Assembly: GCF_963855985.1 (NCBI RefSeq)
Contig: NC_087107.1
Span: forward strand, 8,680,001-8,744,000
Direction: 5' to 3'
Length of the DNA stretch: 64,000 nucleotides
From: Ostrinia nubilalis
Taxonomy: Eukaryota > Arthropoda > Insecta > Lepidoptera > Crambidae
Below are positions 28,083-38,286 of the stretch, piece by piece. Within the stretch, counting starts at the first letter, position 1. The number at the start of each line of letters is the position of its first letter. Below the pieces are notes generated by a model that searched no databases, was not told the origin of the DNA, and was given only the letters and a program-made list of their open reading frames with translations. The translations under genes and the position numbers were made by a program.

Positions 28083-28195
28083 TGTGAGTGTGTGTGTGTG
28101 TGTGTGTGCGTGTGTGTGTGTGTGTGCGCGTGTGTGTGTGTGTGTGTGTGCGCGTGTGTGTGTGTGTCTGTGTGTGAGAGAGAGAGAGAGAGAGA
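28083..28195 (+). repeat. (TG)n then (GA)n microsatellite
   Basis: About 85 bp of TG/CG alternation followed by 20 bp of GA. It gives His/Thr-rich shadow frames that are not genes. Confidence 0.95.
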
Positions 28196-28220
28196 GCAAA
28201 AAAGGGTGTAATGATTTAAT

Positions 28221-28313
28221 TTAAAGTAAATGTTCAAAATGTCCGTCGCTGACCTGAATGCACATTCGACAACGACGCAAAACAATTATTCGTATATTTA
28301 CAAAAGCTTCTTG
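28221..28313 (-). pseudogene. Possible transposase C-terminal remnant (IS630/Tc1-like)
   Basis: The minus-strand frame ends MQEAFVNI..VLRRCRMCIQ, VSDGHFEHLL and a stop. Many insect DDE transposons of the Tc1/IS630 group end in RC..CI...GGHFEHLL, which I recall as a family pattern; no search was possible. Upstream of this the frame runs into the inverted arm and is not coding-like. If right, the fold-back element descends from such a transposon. Confidence 0.45.
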
Positions 28314-29030
28314 CATTCTAATATGGTTTATCATCAAAATTTTCATATTCCCTTTTGTATACCACATGAAGAGCAAGAGCTTCCACGTTGTGGATAAAAA
28401 AAACTTTTCAGTTATTGTCTCTAAATGTGTTCTACATAACGTAAACTTAGGGGATTGCAAATATTACTAAGTCCTAAGAAAGTCAAAAACATGTTACGGA
28501 ATCTCCGACTTACCACTTTAGTGGAGCGATTACAGAAAATAATGGCCTATTAAGTACATGTTTTTTTGTGTTATTATGAAAGTTTAGAAAACTGCGCAGT
28601 TTTTAAAATTATTTTGGACCTATGGAAATTCTTTTTTTTTCTCATACATTTCAATTGAAAATTTTAGAATGTTCTGCTAAAAGCATATTTTTTATGTTTC
28701 TAGCAAAAATTTTGTATCTTGCATCAAAGATAGGAAGGTGATTATTTTTTTCAAATATCTGCAACTAATAGGGAAATCTGTCAACAAAAAGAAATCTGAG
28801 AAAAGTCAACCCAAAAAAAAGATAAAAAAAAATTAAGCCACTAGGTCATGAAATTTGAAAAAATCACAAAATTAACGATAACTTCTAAACTACGAAAAAT
28901 CGTTGAACATACATGGGGGTGAAATCGATAGGTCTAGTCCTCACCTATCACCTGCCTTCGGCTTGACACCTTACAAGAAACACCCTGTATTTTAAAAAGT
29001 TTTGAGAAAGGTAAAAGTGATGAAAAGTAA

Positions 29031-29260
29031 CAGCTTTCCACCCGCGGCTTCGCCCGCGTAGAATTTTGTCTGTCACAGAAAAACTTTATCGCGCGCGTCC
29101 CTGTTTCAAAAACTAGGATAAAAACTATCCTATGTTCTTTCCCGGGACTCAAACTATCTCTATGCCAAATTTCATCAAAATCGGGTCAGTGGTTTAGGCG
29201 TGAAAGCAAGACAGACAGAGTTACTTGCGCATTTATAATATTAGTATATAATAGTATAGA
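29031..29260 (-). mobile_element. Helitron-like element (Lep1-type)
   Basis: Complement of the 41229 copy: CCGCGGCTTCGCCCGCG at the hairpin end, then TCGCGCGCGTCCCTG, CCAAATTTCATCAAAATCGG, GTGGTTTAGGCGTGAAAGCA and an AATATTAGTATATA 5' end. The terminal CTAG is mutated. Confidence 0.85.
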
Positions 29261-29861
29261 TGAGAATACATTTAATATATTTAAACCCTTTAATTGTGTT
29301 CTTCGTATGTCTTACGCAACCACAATACTCGACCACCATCGAACACGACCACCGGAAATGATTCGCCACTTCCGCCGGAAGCGCTGCGCCGACTGCAGTG
29401 AACGCGTCAATAGTTGCACGCGTTTGGGCACTTCCTGCAAGTAATTGGATTTGCGTAGGAGTTTTCAGGGCGGGAAATGTGAATAAAACTGCTTGGATCA
29501 AAAATATTTGTACACTAGCGTAGCGTTTGTACGTACTTAACGTGTGAAAATAGTTTGAATAATATTTCCCGTTCTTGCAAAATTTTTCTTTACTGCTCAG
29601 CCCCTATTGGCTGTAGGGTGATTATAGCCTAAAAGCCTTCCTCAATAAATGGGCAATCTAACAAAAATAATATTATAATATGTATCCCCATAAACGCCTT
29701 CCAAAGGACCGGCCTCCGCGCCGTGCTTATCCACAGGAGAGATACAATTAATAATAATATTATCCATTATACTCAACAATATTTTTTTTCAATTTGAACC
29801 GTACAATAATATTAGTTGCATATTCATCACCTTGAAAATCCATTTTCATCTTAAAACACTC
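29261..29861. other. No gene recognised
   Basis: Contains a CG-rich 130 bp at about 29320-29450 (CCGCCGGAAGCGCTGCGCCG) crossed by an unrecognised 86-codon minus frame. Otherwise AT-rich. Confidence 0.4.
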
Positions 29862-29864
29862 TTA

Positions 29865-29982
29865 CCCCCTTACTAATAAAAAGTTACACAGTTGTTGAAC
29901 ACTGTTTTAAAATGACATTTCCATACTAAACGTCACTTTAAAACACTGTTCAACAAGCGTGTAAGTTTTATTAGTAAGGGGG
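29865..29982. mobile_element. MITE family G (118 bp, TTA duplication)
   Basis: CCCCCTTACTAATAAA and TTTATTAGTAAGGGGG are inverted, and inversion continues through the GTTGAACACTGTTTTAAA region. TTA flanks both ends (29862-29864 and 29983-29985), as in PIF/Harbinger. A diverged relative is at 30797. Confidence 0.8.
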
Positions 29983-30067
29983 TTAATCTCGCTGAAAAGT
30001 TATGTTCTTAGATCAACTACAAAAAATACTTTACAATCAAAGGAACTACGTTATTTAGAAGAGGATA

Positions 30068-30174
30068 CGGCTGGGTTGCACCATCTTACTCTCTCTCAAT
30101 TTGTCAAAATCCATACAAAAAACACCGGTTATCGTTAAAGTTACAGTCAAAGTTATGTGTGCAACTTAGCCTTA
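30068..30174. mobile_element. MITE family A copy
   Basis: CGGCTGGGTTGCACCATCTT at the left, ACACCGGTTATCGTTAAAGT inside, GCAACTTAGCC at the right. Inverted relative to the 50531 copy by its core. Confidence 0.75.
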
Positions 30175-30796
30175 ATCATTATTAGTAAGTTCATTTTTCA
30201 TGTACTTATGTATGTTATAATAATATACTATTAGTTCGACATTATCTACTCCTAATACCACACGTCAGTTGTCAAGTTCAATTTTCCGGTCCTCATTTTT
30301 CACGCTATTCCTTCTAATGGCTGTAAACATGGCACGTGAAGCTTAACTTTTACACCTTATGTAGTCGTAATAAATACTATTTTTGCAACAAAAAATGTAA
30401 CTAGACAGTGCTTATGTGTCCCCATAGACACGTATGATGGAACCTGTCCTCCCATAGCGCTGTAATCAATCACAATGTAAGGGAAACGAATGTATGCCGA
30501 AGTGAAAAGTGTGAGACGTTTTAGAAAATGGCAGGGGCTTCAACTTTGTATGGTAAACATCATGGTGATTTTTAAAAAGAGTACAATAAACGACTATTTA
30601 CTTCATTGGATATAAAAACAAGAGAAGGCTCTTCATCGAGGTACCTCTCCTAATTGCCGTGCCCTACAGGGCCCATAATGTTCTAATTTTAAGTACATAA
30701 TGGATGCAAAAAAATGTTGAGTATTGAGTACCTACCTATTATTTTATTTCATCAATCCATATTTGGTAATTTAAAATAAAATGTCTTTCATAAAAC
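30175..30796. other. No feature recognised
   Basis: AT-rich; a stretch at 30410-30440 (CATAGACACGTATGAT) also occurs at 41882, so part belongs to a dispersed repeat. Confidence 0.35.
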
Positions 30797-30915
30797 AACA
30801 AGGTGAACCGTCCGTTGAACTCTTGTTTAAATTGTCACTTAGTATATGGAAATTACATTTTAAACCAATGTTCAACGTGTGTTTAACTTTTTTGCACTAA
30901 GGCCCCCAGTTAAAT
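30797..30915. mobile_element. MITE family G, diverged copy
   Basis: AACCGTCCGTTGAACTCTTG, AATGTTCAACGTGTGTTTAA and GCACTAAGGCCCCC follow the order of the 29865 copy with many changes. Confidence 0.5.
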
Positions 30916-30980
30916 TCTCTATTTTGTAGTGTTATGTTCAAAGTTTCGTAATCATTTGTCCCTGACAGTACCTACCTAGT

Positions 30981-31105
30981 CAGGCTGAGTTGCGCCATAT
31001 CTTACTTTAACTTTAACAAACGTCAAAAATCTGCCAAACTCCATACAAAAAGCACCGGTTATTGTCATAGTTACCGTTAAAGTTAGGTGGTGCAACTCAG
31101 CCTTA
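30981..31105. mobile_element. MITE family A copy
   Basis: GGCTGAGTTGCGCCATATCT to GTGGTGCAACTCAGCC with TTA outside the right end. The core ACACCGGTTATTGTCATAGT has the complement orientation to the 50531 copy. Confidence 0.8.
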
Positions 31106-32720
31106 GTTTACGTAACCAACATATCCCACTTAAATTCCATAAGTAAACTCGCTAGCTCGTGAAACGGGTCCCTTTTTGTCTACGTCACATACACTGCCTG
31201 GACAATAAAATGCGTCACATCCAGACGTTGCTAACTGAGGGATAAATACAAATGAACAAAGCAGGTATTAAACGAGACTTATGAAAACGTTCTGATGTAA
31301 TAAGATTTCGAGATTTACGACTGCTCTTAAATTTTTTTAAAAAGATCCTAATTATCTTAAAAAAACGTATTTGAAATGATGACTAACTTTTTTTAAACGC
31401 GGTACTTACCTACTTTAGGATCTCAGAGCAACTAATTCAGACTTTCAAGACAATTTAAACAAGTAATTTCTAAGAAAATTACTGTAATACACGAGCTGAT
31501 AAGTTATTGTTCTATTTTGGTTTCGTTTTTTTGGTTCAAACAGAAACCTAAAAACTAACATCGAGTAAAACAAAAATAAAACAAATTCAATATATTTTCA
31601 CGTGTCTCATCTGAAAAACCACTACAGTAATAAAAATAGTTATAATTTTCATTTTAGCAAAACAATTTACTTATTATTATGAATCTCTCTCAAGAATTCC
31701 ACAAAACTGATTTGAAAAAAATTCTTGCCAGAACCTCTGCAATAATATTTACAAAGGAGAATGCCCAAAAGTGGTATCGCTCGAAATCTAATTGTACATT
31801 GAGGGTACCACACCGTAAATTCCTTTCTTCATTTGTAATGATTTGCGAAAGTAGTAAGAAATTGTAAAACCTCCGGAATAAAATCCGATTTTAATAAAAA
31901 AGTATTGTAACAATGAGCTGCAATCAGTAACAGCTATCACCGAGCAACGACACTACGTAGTTCGCACGGTTGTCAATAGATGGCGCTGTTCGTAGTTAGC
32001 TCGCGATATCATTTGATTTTATCCTGTCCTTAAGTAGTCAGGGCTAACTACGAATCCCTTTCCCCTTGCAAAATGGTATGCACGCATTGGTATGCACGCA
32101 AGATTATTTTGTGTTTATATCTGATCCTTATCAAATAACGCTAGCTTTGGCGTAGCTAGGGTTTTTTTTAGGCAGGGTAACTATCCACAAATATAAAACA
32201 AGTATTCTAAGGTAAAACCTGTAGCTATGCCAATGGACACCATTCATTTCACTTAAACCAAAATTACGTCAAAGTCCGGAGTTTTATAAAAAAAAAAATA
32301 ACTGTGCCAAATAGTCCTGTATGCATACTATAAATTAAGCTTTATTCGATTAATGTACAATGAATTTGATAGCGATACCAACTCCCATAGTCACTTGGGC
32401 ATTCTCCTTTATTCTTCTATTAAAATGAAAACAGAATTATTTAGTGGAGACGATAAATAAGGAGGACTTTAAGGAATTCTAATTTGGACAATCTTATAAG
32501 AAGATTAAGATGGCAGAAAAAGCTTATTCTAATTAAAAAGTCAAATTAAAGTACAAAACATAAACAACTGTTGAACGTTTTATTTCCAGTTTTTATCAAG
32601 TTTATTATTCGAGTTTATTTAGAGAAAGATAATTCGGAAGTTTGTTTTAAACACTTTTTTATGAGATTAACTAATGTAAGTGCCGTATCCCAATATTTAG
32701 TAAAATGACAAAATTGTTTT
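31106..32720. other. Long stretch without recognised features
   Basis: About 1.6 kb, AT-rich. A 62-codon plus frame (31679-31867) shows no motif. A small imperfect inverted pair (TCGTAGTTAGCT / GGCTAACTACGA) lies at 31989-32053 beside AGATGGCGCTGT. Confidence 0.4.
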
Positions 32721-32723
32721 TTA

Positions 32724-32868
32724 CGCCCGTATTCACAAACGATGCTTGTTTAAGTGAAGCAGCAAATCGAACGCACAGCGTTGAATAGAGCTCTGAGATT
32801 GGTTCGGGTGGCACCCTTTGGTCCACGCGCACTGTGAGACCTCATAGTAATGTTTGTGAATACGGGCG
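32724..32868. mobile_element. MITE family B, best-preserved copy
   Basis: CGCCCGTATTCACAAAC and GTTTGTGAATACGGGCG are perfectly inverted 17-bp ends with TTA on both sides. The inside has GTTGAATAGAGCTC and CACGCGCACTGTGAGACC. Confidence 0.9.
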
Positions 32869-32934
32869 TTAATCTGTCACATTGAGATAACGCATATAAT
32901 ATTTTTCACATAAATAACACCTACAAACTAGAAA

Positions 32935-33015
32935 TTTGGCAGGTAGGTTCCTTATAGGGTGTAGAACTATCCACTAAGAACGGATTTTACGAAACTCCAC
33001 CCTTAGGGGTAAAAC
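32935..33015 (+). mobile_element. Helitron-like fragment
   Basis: GAAATTTGGCAGGTAGGTTC, ACGGATTTTACGAAACTCC and a GGGGTAAAACGGG motif, a common internal stretch of lepidopteran Helitron-like repeats. No CTAG end. Confidence 0.45.
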
Positions 33016-33605
33016 GGGCTCCACGTGTACGAAGTCTTCGGTGACCTAGTTACTGAATGTTACTATGACTGTTCCAGAACAAAGAACAATTCAATATTTT
33101 CTCGAAGTTTTAAACAAAGAAAAACAATAAGTGTTTGGGAACCTTAAGTTTTCTAAACTAAACTAAGTTTAATGATAATTTCAGCGAAATGCGAAAGTTT
33201 TCGCAACCGCCGCCCGTTAGAGGTATTCTGTGTTCTGTTAACCATATCGTTTAGCTACTGGTTACGTCTGACACACGGCTATAAAGGATAATGAGCAATA
33301 CCTTTTAACAATTGTAACATTTTGACTAACCCAGTCTTGATTTAATCACCTTATTTTTTACCTTTAAATGTATATGAATCACCTTATTAATGACCTGTGT
33401 ATTTGTATGCATTTCCATGTTCAATAAACCATTCGAAGAGTCTGTATCAAAGATTTCCATGAAGTTTAGTTTTTTAACTAATCTTTTATTCAGATTATTT
33501 AATTTTAGTTATTTCATTTAAAAATACTTTTTCAGATCAATTGAACCAACAATATTTCTTTTTGCCACTGTCTAACTAAGCTGGTGAGATATTATTGAAT
33601 TTAAA
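33016..33605. other. No feature recognised
   Basis: AT-rich spacer. Confidence 0.45.
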
Positions 33606-33642
33606 ACACAGTTATTTTGTTCTCCAAACAAAATAACTGTGT
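33606..33642. repeat. Perfect 16-bp hairpin, 5-nt loop
   Basis: ACACAGTTATTTTGTT, loop CTCCA, AACAAAATAACTGTGT. It would form a stable stem in RNA or DNA; no context explains it. Confidence 0.85.
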
Positions 33643-33845
33643 GTCCCACTCCTAATGTATGATTGTTGTATAATGCTCCTGAAGACGCCGTATAAGGTAA
33701 TGGAGTAAGCACCCTTTCTAAAGAGTATTTGTTATAAGTATGATACTGGACTTCTTACAGGAATAATCATTATGTTATTTTACTCGTATATCAGGATTTT
33801 GTTTTAAGATCCTATTTGAATTTATGCTGGAATATAAATAGTCTA

Positions 33846-33956
33846 AAGCTGAGTTGCACCACATAACTTTGACTATAACTATAACGATAGCCGGTGGTTT
33901 TTGACAAACTTTTAACGTTTGTTAAAGTCAAAGTAAGATGGTGCAACCTAGCCTAA
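33846..33956. mobile_element. MITE family A copy (TAA duplication)
   Basis: AGCTGAGTTGCACCACATAA to GATGGTGCAACCTAGCC with TAA at both edges. Confidence 0.8.
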
Positions 33957-34754
33957 GTGTCTTTCGATATGGATTCGCTATGGATGCTTGATAAATAAGG
34001 AAAAAAACTTAACAGTATTAGGTTAAAATCAATAACGGAAAAAAGTGTTACTTTGGAAGATTGAAATCATTCCCGGGTATTGTCAAAACTTGGTGTATTT
34101 TATAATTTTTTTGTTAAAAAAAGAAATAATCTCTATCAGGTATACCTGTGCTTTAAGGTTCATTCTCAGTCCGACTTGATATGGCGGCTAATCTAGCACC
34201 AACTGTTGTGAACAATATGAACCCACAGTTATTACCCCAAACTCATAAAGAAAATTCTATGGTAAGCAAAATTGAGTCATAAACAGTCTCTTAACGAAAT
34301 TTAGGTTCAGTTAAACATAGCACCAAAGTTGCTGTAAACTACCCTCTGCATTATGTACTCTAGCAACCATACACTCTAGTCTATCCTCCAGGATAATGAG
34401 CCTAACTTCGTGCACTGCAGCCCTTAGGGACTCCATTCTGAAAGTGAGTTGCTGTGACCCTTATTTAATTACTTCCAGCTTGGAAGCAGAGCTGTTTTGT
34501 TTCGGAATTTCTTTTAAATGAAAGACAATTCAAATAGTTTAATAATACGTGTGGATTTTCGATTTGGGTAGTTAAATCGGATGCTAATGCTAGAAGATTT
34601 TTCCGGATCCTTTCGGGATGTACTTAGCGTAAAACGTCCACCTGTTCGAAGGACCAATGACCTCGAGAAGATAACTAACAGCGGTTATATGATGTCGTGT
34701 TTTGTCACGATCTCTAAGTAAATACAGCTACAACTCTGTTTAAGTAAGTACAGC
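33957..34754. other. No feature recognised
   Basis: AT-rich; no frame or repeat identified. Confidence 0.4.
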
Positions 34755-34885
34755 ATTGGACTGGAAGCCACGTAGGCAAACGCAGCGTGTGACTTCCACC
34801 TATAAGAAAGCTAGACAGATATCCTTGTAGGAACCCGCTGAATGCAGGTCGCTTCCAATCGGTGAATCTGGAAATAATTGGAGTA
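34755..34885 (+). mobile_element. Old RTE LINE 3' fragment
   Basis: GGAAGCCACGTAGGCAAACG, CAGCGTGTGACTTCCACCTA and CGCTGAATGCAGGTCGCTTC parallel the RTE end at 26600-26790 (complement) with many substitutions and no tail left. Confidence 0.6.
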
Positions 34886-35506
34886 GAGAGGGGTATTGGG
34901 AATGACTCATGATGAACGTAGTGAGAACTGATTTTTGATAGAAAAATTACAGAGAATTTGACAGAACCCAAAATTTACCCAAAACAAGTCGCAAGTGGCT
35001 GCTAGTTATTTACTTACAGAATTAAAGATGTTAACCTGTCAAAGAGTGTGAAAACTTGCGTGGAAAGTTGTGTGAAGGTTGAACAGACAATTGATCATTC
35101 ATTATCTTTTATTTATTAAAATAAACAATTCAACAGCAATTCATTGAGTTATTAGTTCCTTAAGCATTGTCCATTCATTGTATTTACCTGCAAATCCTGA
35201 GTAAGAGATCTAATGGAACCTGTTAGCGAGCTTAATGCGCCGCGGTAATGTGCACTTGCCTGTGCTTACGTCATCGCTTAAGTGAATCTTGGAACTACGA
35301 TGTTAGATCTTTGGATTTTATCTTGAAACTGAACTTATGAAGATATGGAGAAAAATGATTTTATGCTTGAGTCGCGATAAACGAGTTTGTTAAGTGGGAA
35401 AAGTACTCGAAGTTAATCATATTTATTAATATGTATTAAAAATGACTTTTAACGTATAAGAACTCTACAGGAAATATGTATGCTTGTGTATAACTCCCAG
35501 CACACT
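34886..35506. other. No feature recognised
   Basis: AT-rich spacer. Confidence 0.4.
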
Positions 35507-35620
35507 ACAGATTTTTAGTCGGCCGTTAGGCCGTTGCCTTCCATTGTACCTACTTATGATGAATTGGCCGTTACGAATTCGGTGTAATATGCTCACTTTC
35601 ATACATGTATACTGCCCGAC
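35507..35620. mobile_element. MITE family C, truncated copy
   Basis: ACAGATTTTTAGTCGGCCG then GAATTGGCCGTTACGAATTC and CATGTATACTGCCCGAC match the 16983 copy. It stops where MITE A begins. Confidence 0.6.
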
Positions 35621-35749
35621 TAACGCTGAGTTGCACCACCTAACTTTGACCGTAACTTTATAGTTACCCTAACCCATGCTTTTTGTACGGAGTTTGACAA
35701 ATTTTTGACGTTTGTTAAAGTCAAAGTAACATGGTGCAACCCAGCCTAA
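35621..35749. mobile_element. MITE family A copy (TAA duplication), between MITEs C and B
   Basis: CGCTGAGTTGCACCACCTAA to CATGGTGCAACCCAGCC with TAA on both sides. The right TAA is also the left TWA of the MITE B copy that follows. Confidence 0.85.
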
Positions 35750-35860
35750 CGTGCGTATTCAAAAAAAAAATTACTATGAGGTCTCACAGTGCGCGTGGAT
35801 GCACTGGGCCACACGCGAACCAATCACAGAGCTCTATTCAACGCTATGCGTTTGTTAGAT
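35750..35860 (-). mobile_element. MITE family B copy, inverted, 3' part missing
   Basis: CGTGCGTATTC, an A run, then ACTATGAGGTCTCACAGTGC, CAATCACAGAGCTCTATTCA, ACGCTATGCGTTTG. Complement of the 32724 copy. Confidence 0.8.
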
Positions 35861-36006
35861 TAATTATATTATGTACATACCTGATTGATATTAATATTTC
35901 ATGTGACCTATAATTAATATTAGTAACTACACTATTTATTAACTTTCTATAACATCACACACACCAAGTATCAAACAGCCGCCATATTAACTGTCAGATA
36001 AAATTA

Positions 36007-36155
36007 AGACTTCCGTTTGCAAATAAGAATTTATTGTAAGATTTCCGGCTTCTGAATAGTGGTTATTAATGTTTCTTAAATATAATTAAATTGATAAATT
36101 AATAAGCCAACTGGCTAATATTCAATCAAAAATAAATCTGGGTCCGTTTTAATAT
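36007..36155 (+). repeat. Left direct repeat beside the 1.6-kb TIR element
   Basis: GACTTCCGTTT, GAATTTATTGTAAGATTTCC, GGCTTCTGAATA, AATAAGCCAAC, GGGTCCGTTTTAATATTA in this order. The same series recurs at 37769-37940 in the same orientation. Confidence 0.75.
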
Positions 36156-36159
36156 TATT

Positions 36160-37752
36160 ATAGTCTATCCAATATAGCTTGATTAGAATGACAGCTGCCA
36201 TCAAAAGTAACGACATAACTTTGTAGTAGCGATCAATGAGAGCTAAATATTGGCGGACAAGAAATAATTCACGTCTGACCTACAAACAATATTTTCGACG
36301 ACAGTGCTTCCAATAAAAATGTTAATTTCGTGTAAATGCAGCGTTAAATTACACCAATAAGTAGTAATTCGAAATTATAAAAATCAAGCTAGAGTATTAA
36401 CGACGTCTCTACAAGGTTATCTCGAGTTACAAAAATGTTAGTGTTGGGACATATCGACAAATGTCATATTAAATTAAAACTAATTTTTTAACATATTTAA
36501 CAAATTTTTTTTCTAACTAATTTTTTAACATATTTAAGTCAAGTTATACGTTTTTCTAAATGTTCACTATTAAAAACCAAAAAACATTTCATTCTTAAAT
36601 AATCAAACATCGGAAATCAATCACCGGTAATTTTTTGGGTATTCATAGCACCGTTGCTCTAGAAGAGATGCCCACCGCCCTCTAGCGAGAGGAAAAAACC
36701 ACTGAAGAACACTGATGATAATGACTACGACTTAGGTTGTACCATGAAGCTAAAGATAAAAATGGAGGGCAAAGTTGGAACAAAAACTTGAGTCAAATAC
36801 CTACTTATATCTATCTCGCTCTCTGCGGCCCTACCTCTCTTTTTAGTGTGAACTGTAGTATTGCTATCTTCTGATTTAAATCTCCTTGTAAATTCTTCGA
36901 AATAGCCAATTCACTAACCAAATCAGAAGTTAAACAAATAAATAATTAATATTTGAAACTAAGATTACCTAGTTAAATAAAAAATCACAAAATTGTCGGC
37001 CATTTAGGCTTAATGTGTTGGCGAATCAGGGAATTACAATCCCAATTCCTGGGTAATCGGTACCATGTGGCAACATCGGCCCAATCCGGCCCATCATGGC
37101 GGTTGTTTACTATTTTGTTTATTAAGCAGTTAATTTCGTTTGAGATTGTTTACAGGAAATAATCATTGTTTTATCACAAGAATTGGTGCAAAATTTTGTA
37201 GTGCGTGGTGTCCTGGAAGTGACATAAGATTCCACGCGTAAGTGTTTATTTCGTGATTTCCGACATTGGATCATTGTAAACATTTTTCACATTTTTTACA
37301 GTACTTTCTTCCTAAAACGTTTTACCAGTAATTACACTTATCATTTTTAATGATACCTATGTCAAGAAATAAAGATTTTACATTGGTTTCATTGAATTTG
37401 AGCAATTTTATATTTTTTGTTTATTTAGAAAGAGCGAGTCTGCCCACAGAGAGCGAGATAGTGATACTTAGTTTGTGCTTCAAGTAGGTATTCGGAGTGT
37501 GGCCTCCATTTTTATCTGTAGCTTCATGGGTTGTACACCCTTGACATGAATTTTAAATTTTACTGTCTTTAAATTTAAATCATAATTGTCATTTTTATGA
37601 ATAAAGATATGAAGAAAAATTGGGTGCATATTTTTATATAATTTTTTCGAAAACTTATCGATACGTCTATGTGAACCGTACGAAACATACACAGCACTAG
37701 TCACATTCGTTTGACAGCCGTCATTCTAATCAAGCTATATTGGATAGACTAT
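36160..37752. mobile_element. 1.6-kb TIR element between direct repeats
   Basis: ATAGTCTATCCAATATAGCT, then TGATTAGAATGAC, at the left end is mirrored at 37720-37752; similarity extends to about 41 bp with two mismatches. An inner inverted pair (CATGAAGCTAAAGATAAAAA at about 36750 with TTTTTATCTGTAGCTTCATG near 37510, and CTCGCTCTCTG/CAGAGAGCGAG) makes it partly fold-back. TA lies at both edges. No transposase frame. Confidence 0.75.
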
Positions 37753-37768
37753 AGTTATAATATATTCG

Positions 37769-37940
37769 AACTTCCTGTTTATAGAATTTATTGTAAGATT
37801 TCCAGCTTTTGGATAATAATTATTAATATTTCTTAAATATTATTAAAAGTATAATTAATAAGCCAACATACTATCTTTTGATCAAAAACAAATATTGTAA
37901 AATGAGAAATTCCAACTTCCGGGTCCGTTTAAATATTATC
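37769..37940 (+). repeat. Right direct repeat beside the TIR element
   Basis: AACTTCCTGTTT, GAATTTATTGTAAGATTTCC, AGCTTTTGGATAATAA, AATAAGCCAAC, GGGTCCGTTTAAATATTA, parallel to 36007-36155. Confidence 0.75.
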
Positions 37941-37956
37941 TAACTTCCTGTTTTCT

Positions 37957-38050
37957 GATTGGTCGTCTTAAGTGACCAATCAGAGTTGAGTAGAGGAAAG
38001 GTAGTATGGGTATAAATATATGGAATTCCTCGTTGAAAGGCAGTCTCGAT
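37957..38050 (+). promoter_or_regulatory. Promoter-like segment: CCAAT-box palindrome, TATA box, initiator-like GCAGTC
   Basis: CTGATTGGTC and GACCAATCAG form an inverted pair of CCAAT boxes (37957-37984). GGGTATAAATATATGG follows at about 38008-38023, and GGCAGTCTCG lies about 30 nt further on, where an arthropod initiator (TCAGT-like) would sit. An ATG follows, but its frame stops at once. It could be a host promoter or that of a retroelement. Not tested. Confidence 0.4.
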
Positions 38051-38286
38051 GGATCTTTGAGGTGATGCTGACCAAAGTTAAGTGTACATTGTTTATTGGT
38101 ACTATTATTGTGCTTGTTGTGTTATTGTATTATTGTGATATTGTATTAACACCTGGCTATGTGGCTGCGCCAGGGCTATTATTTTGACACCTGGCCAATT
38201 GATGGTGACATGCCACGGGGTCGGGTCGGTAGTTTGTTGACCAGTATAAAGAAGGACAATGCTAATAGTTGCTGGTTATGTTATGG
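38051..38286. other. Region after the promoter-like segment, no frame
   Basis: Includes ACACCTGGC twice (about 38150 and 38190) and a CG-containing patch. No coding potential seen. Confidence 0.35.

Larger units (their letters stand above)
27273..28988. mobile_element. 1.7-kb fold-back transposon with arms of about 620 bp
   Basis: The left arm 27273-27893 and right arm 28372-28988 are inverted copies with few differences. Both start ACAGGGTGTTTCTTGTAAGG from outside. Each arm reaches into a SINE-1 tail (CACAACG(A/T)GGAAGCTCTTG), so the SINE piece existed before the palindrome formed or was copied with it. The unique centre has a deleted SINE-1, a (TG)n run and a short transposase-like C-terminus. 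TA at the edges is compatible with a TA target. Confidence 0.88.

Noticed and set aside
27999..28285. His/Thr-rich frames of 66-77 codons
   Set aside because: Translation of a (TG)n microsatellite.
27273..28988. CRISPR-like or multi-gene locus because of repeated segments
   Set aside because: The repeats are just the two inverted arms of one fold-back element; this is eukaryotic DNA with no spacer-repeat periodicity.
28934..29152. 72-codon minus frame containing SPGKEHRIV
   Set aside because: It crosses from a Helitron-like repeat into the fold-back arm, so it is repeat-derived.
31679..31867. 62-codon plus frame as a small gene
   Set aside because: No motif, no promoter or polyadenylation context, ordinary length for chance in 64 kb.
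36007..37940. An LTR retrotransposon, because of 170-bp direct repeats
   Set aside because: No TG..CA ends, primer-binding site, polypurine tract or gag-pol sequence; the interior is a TIR element.
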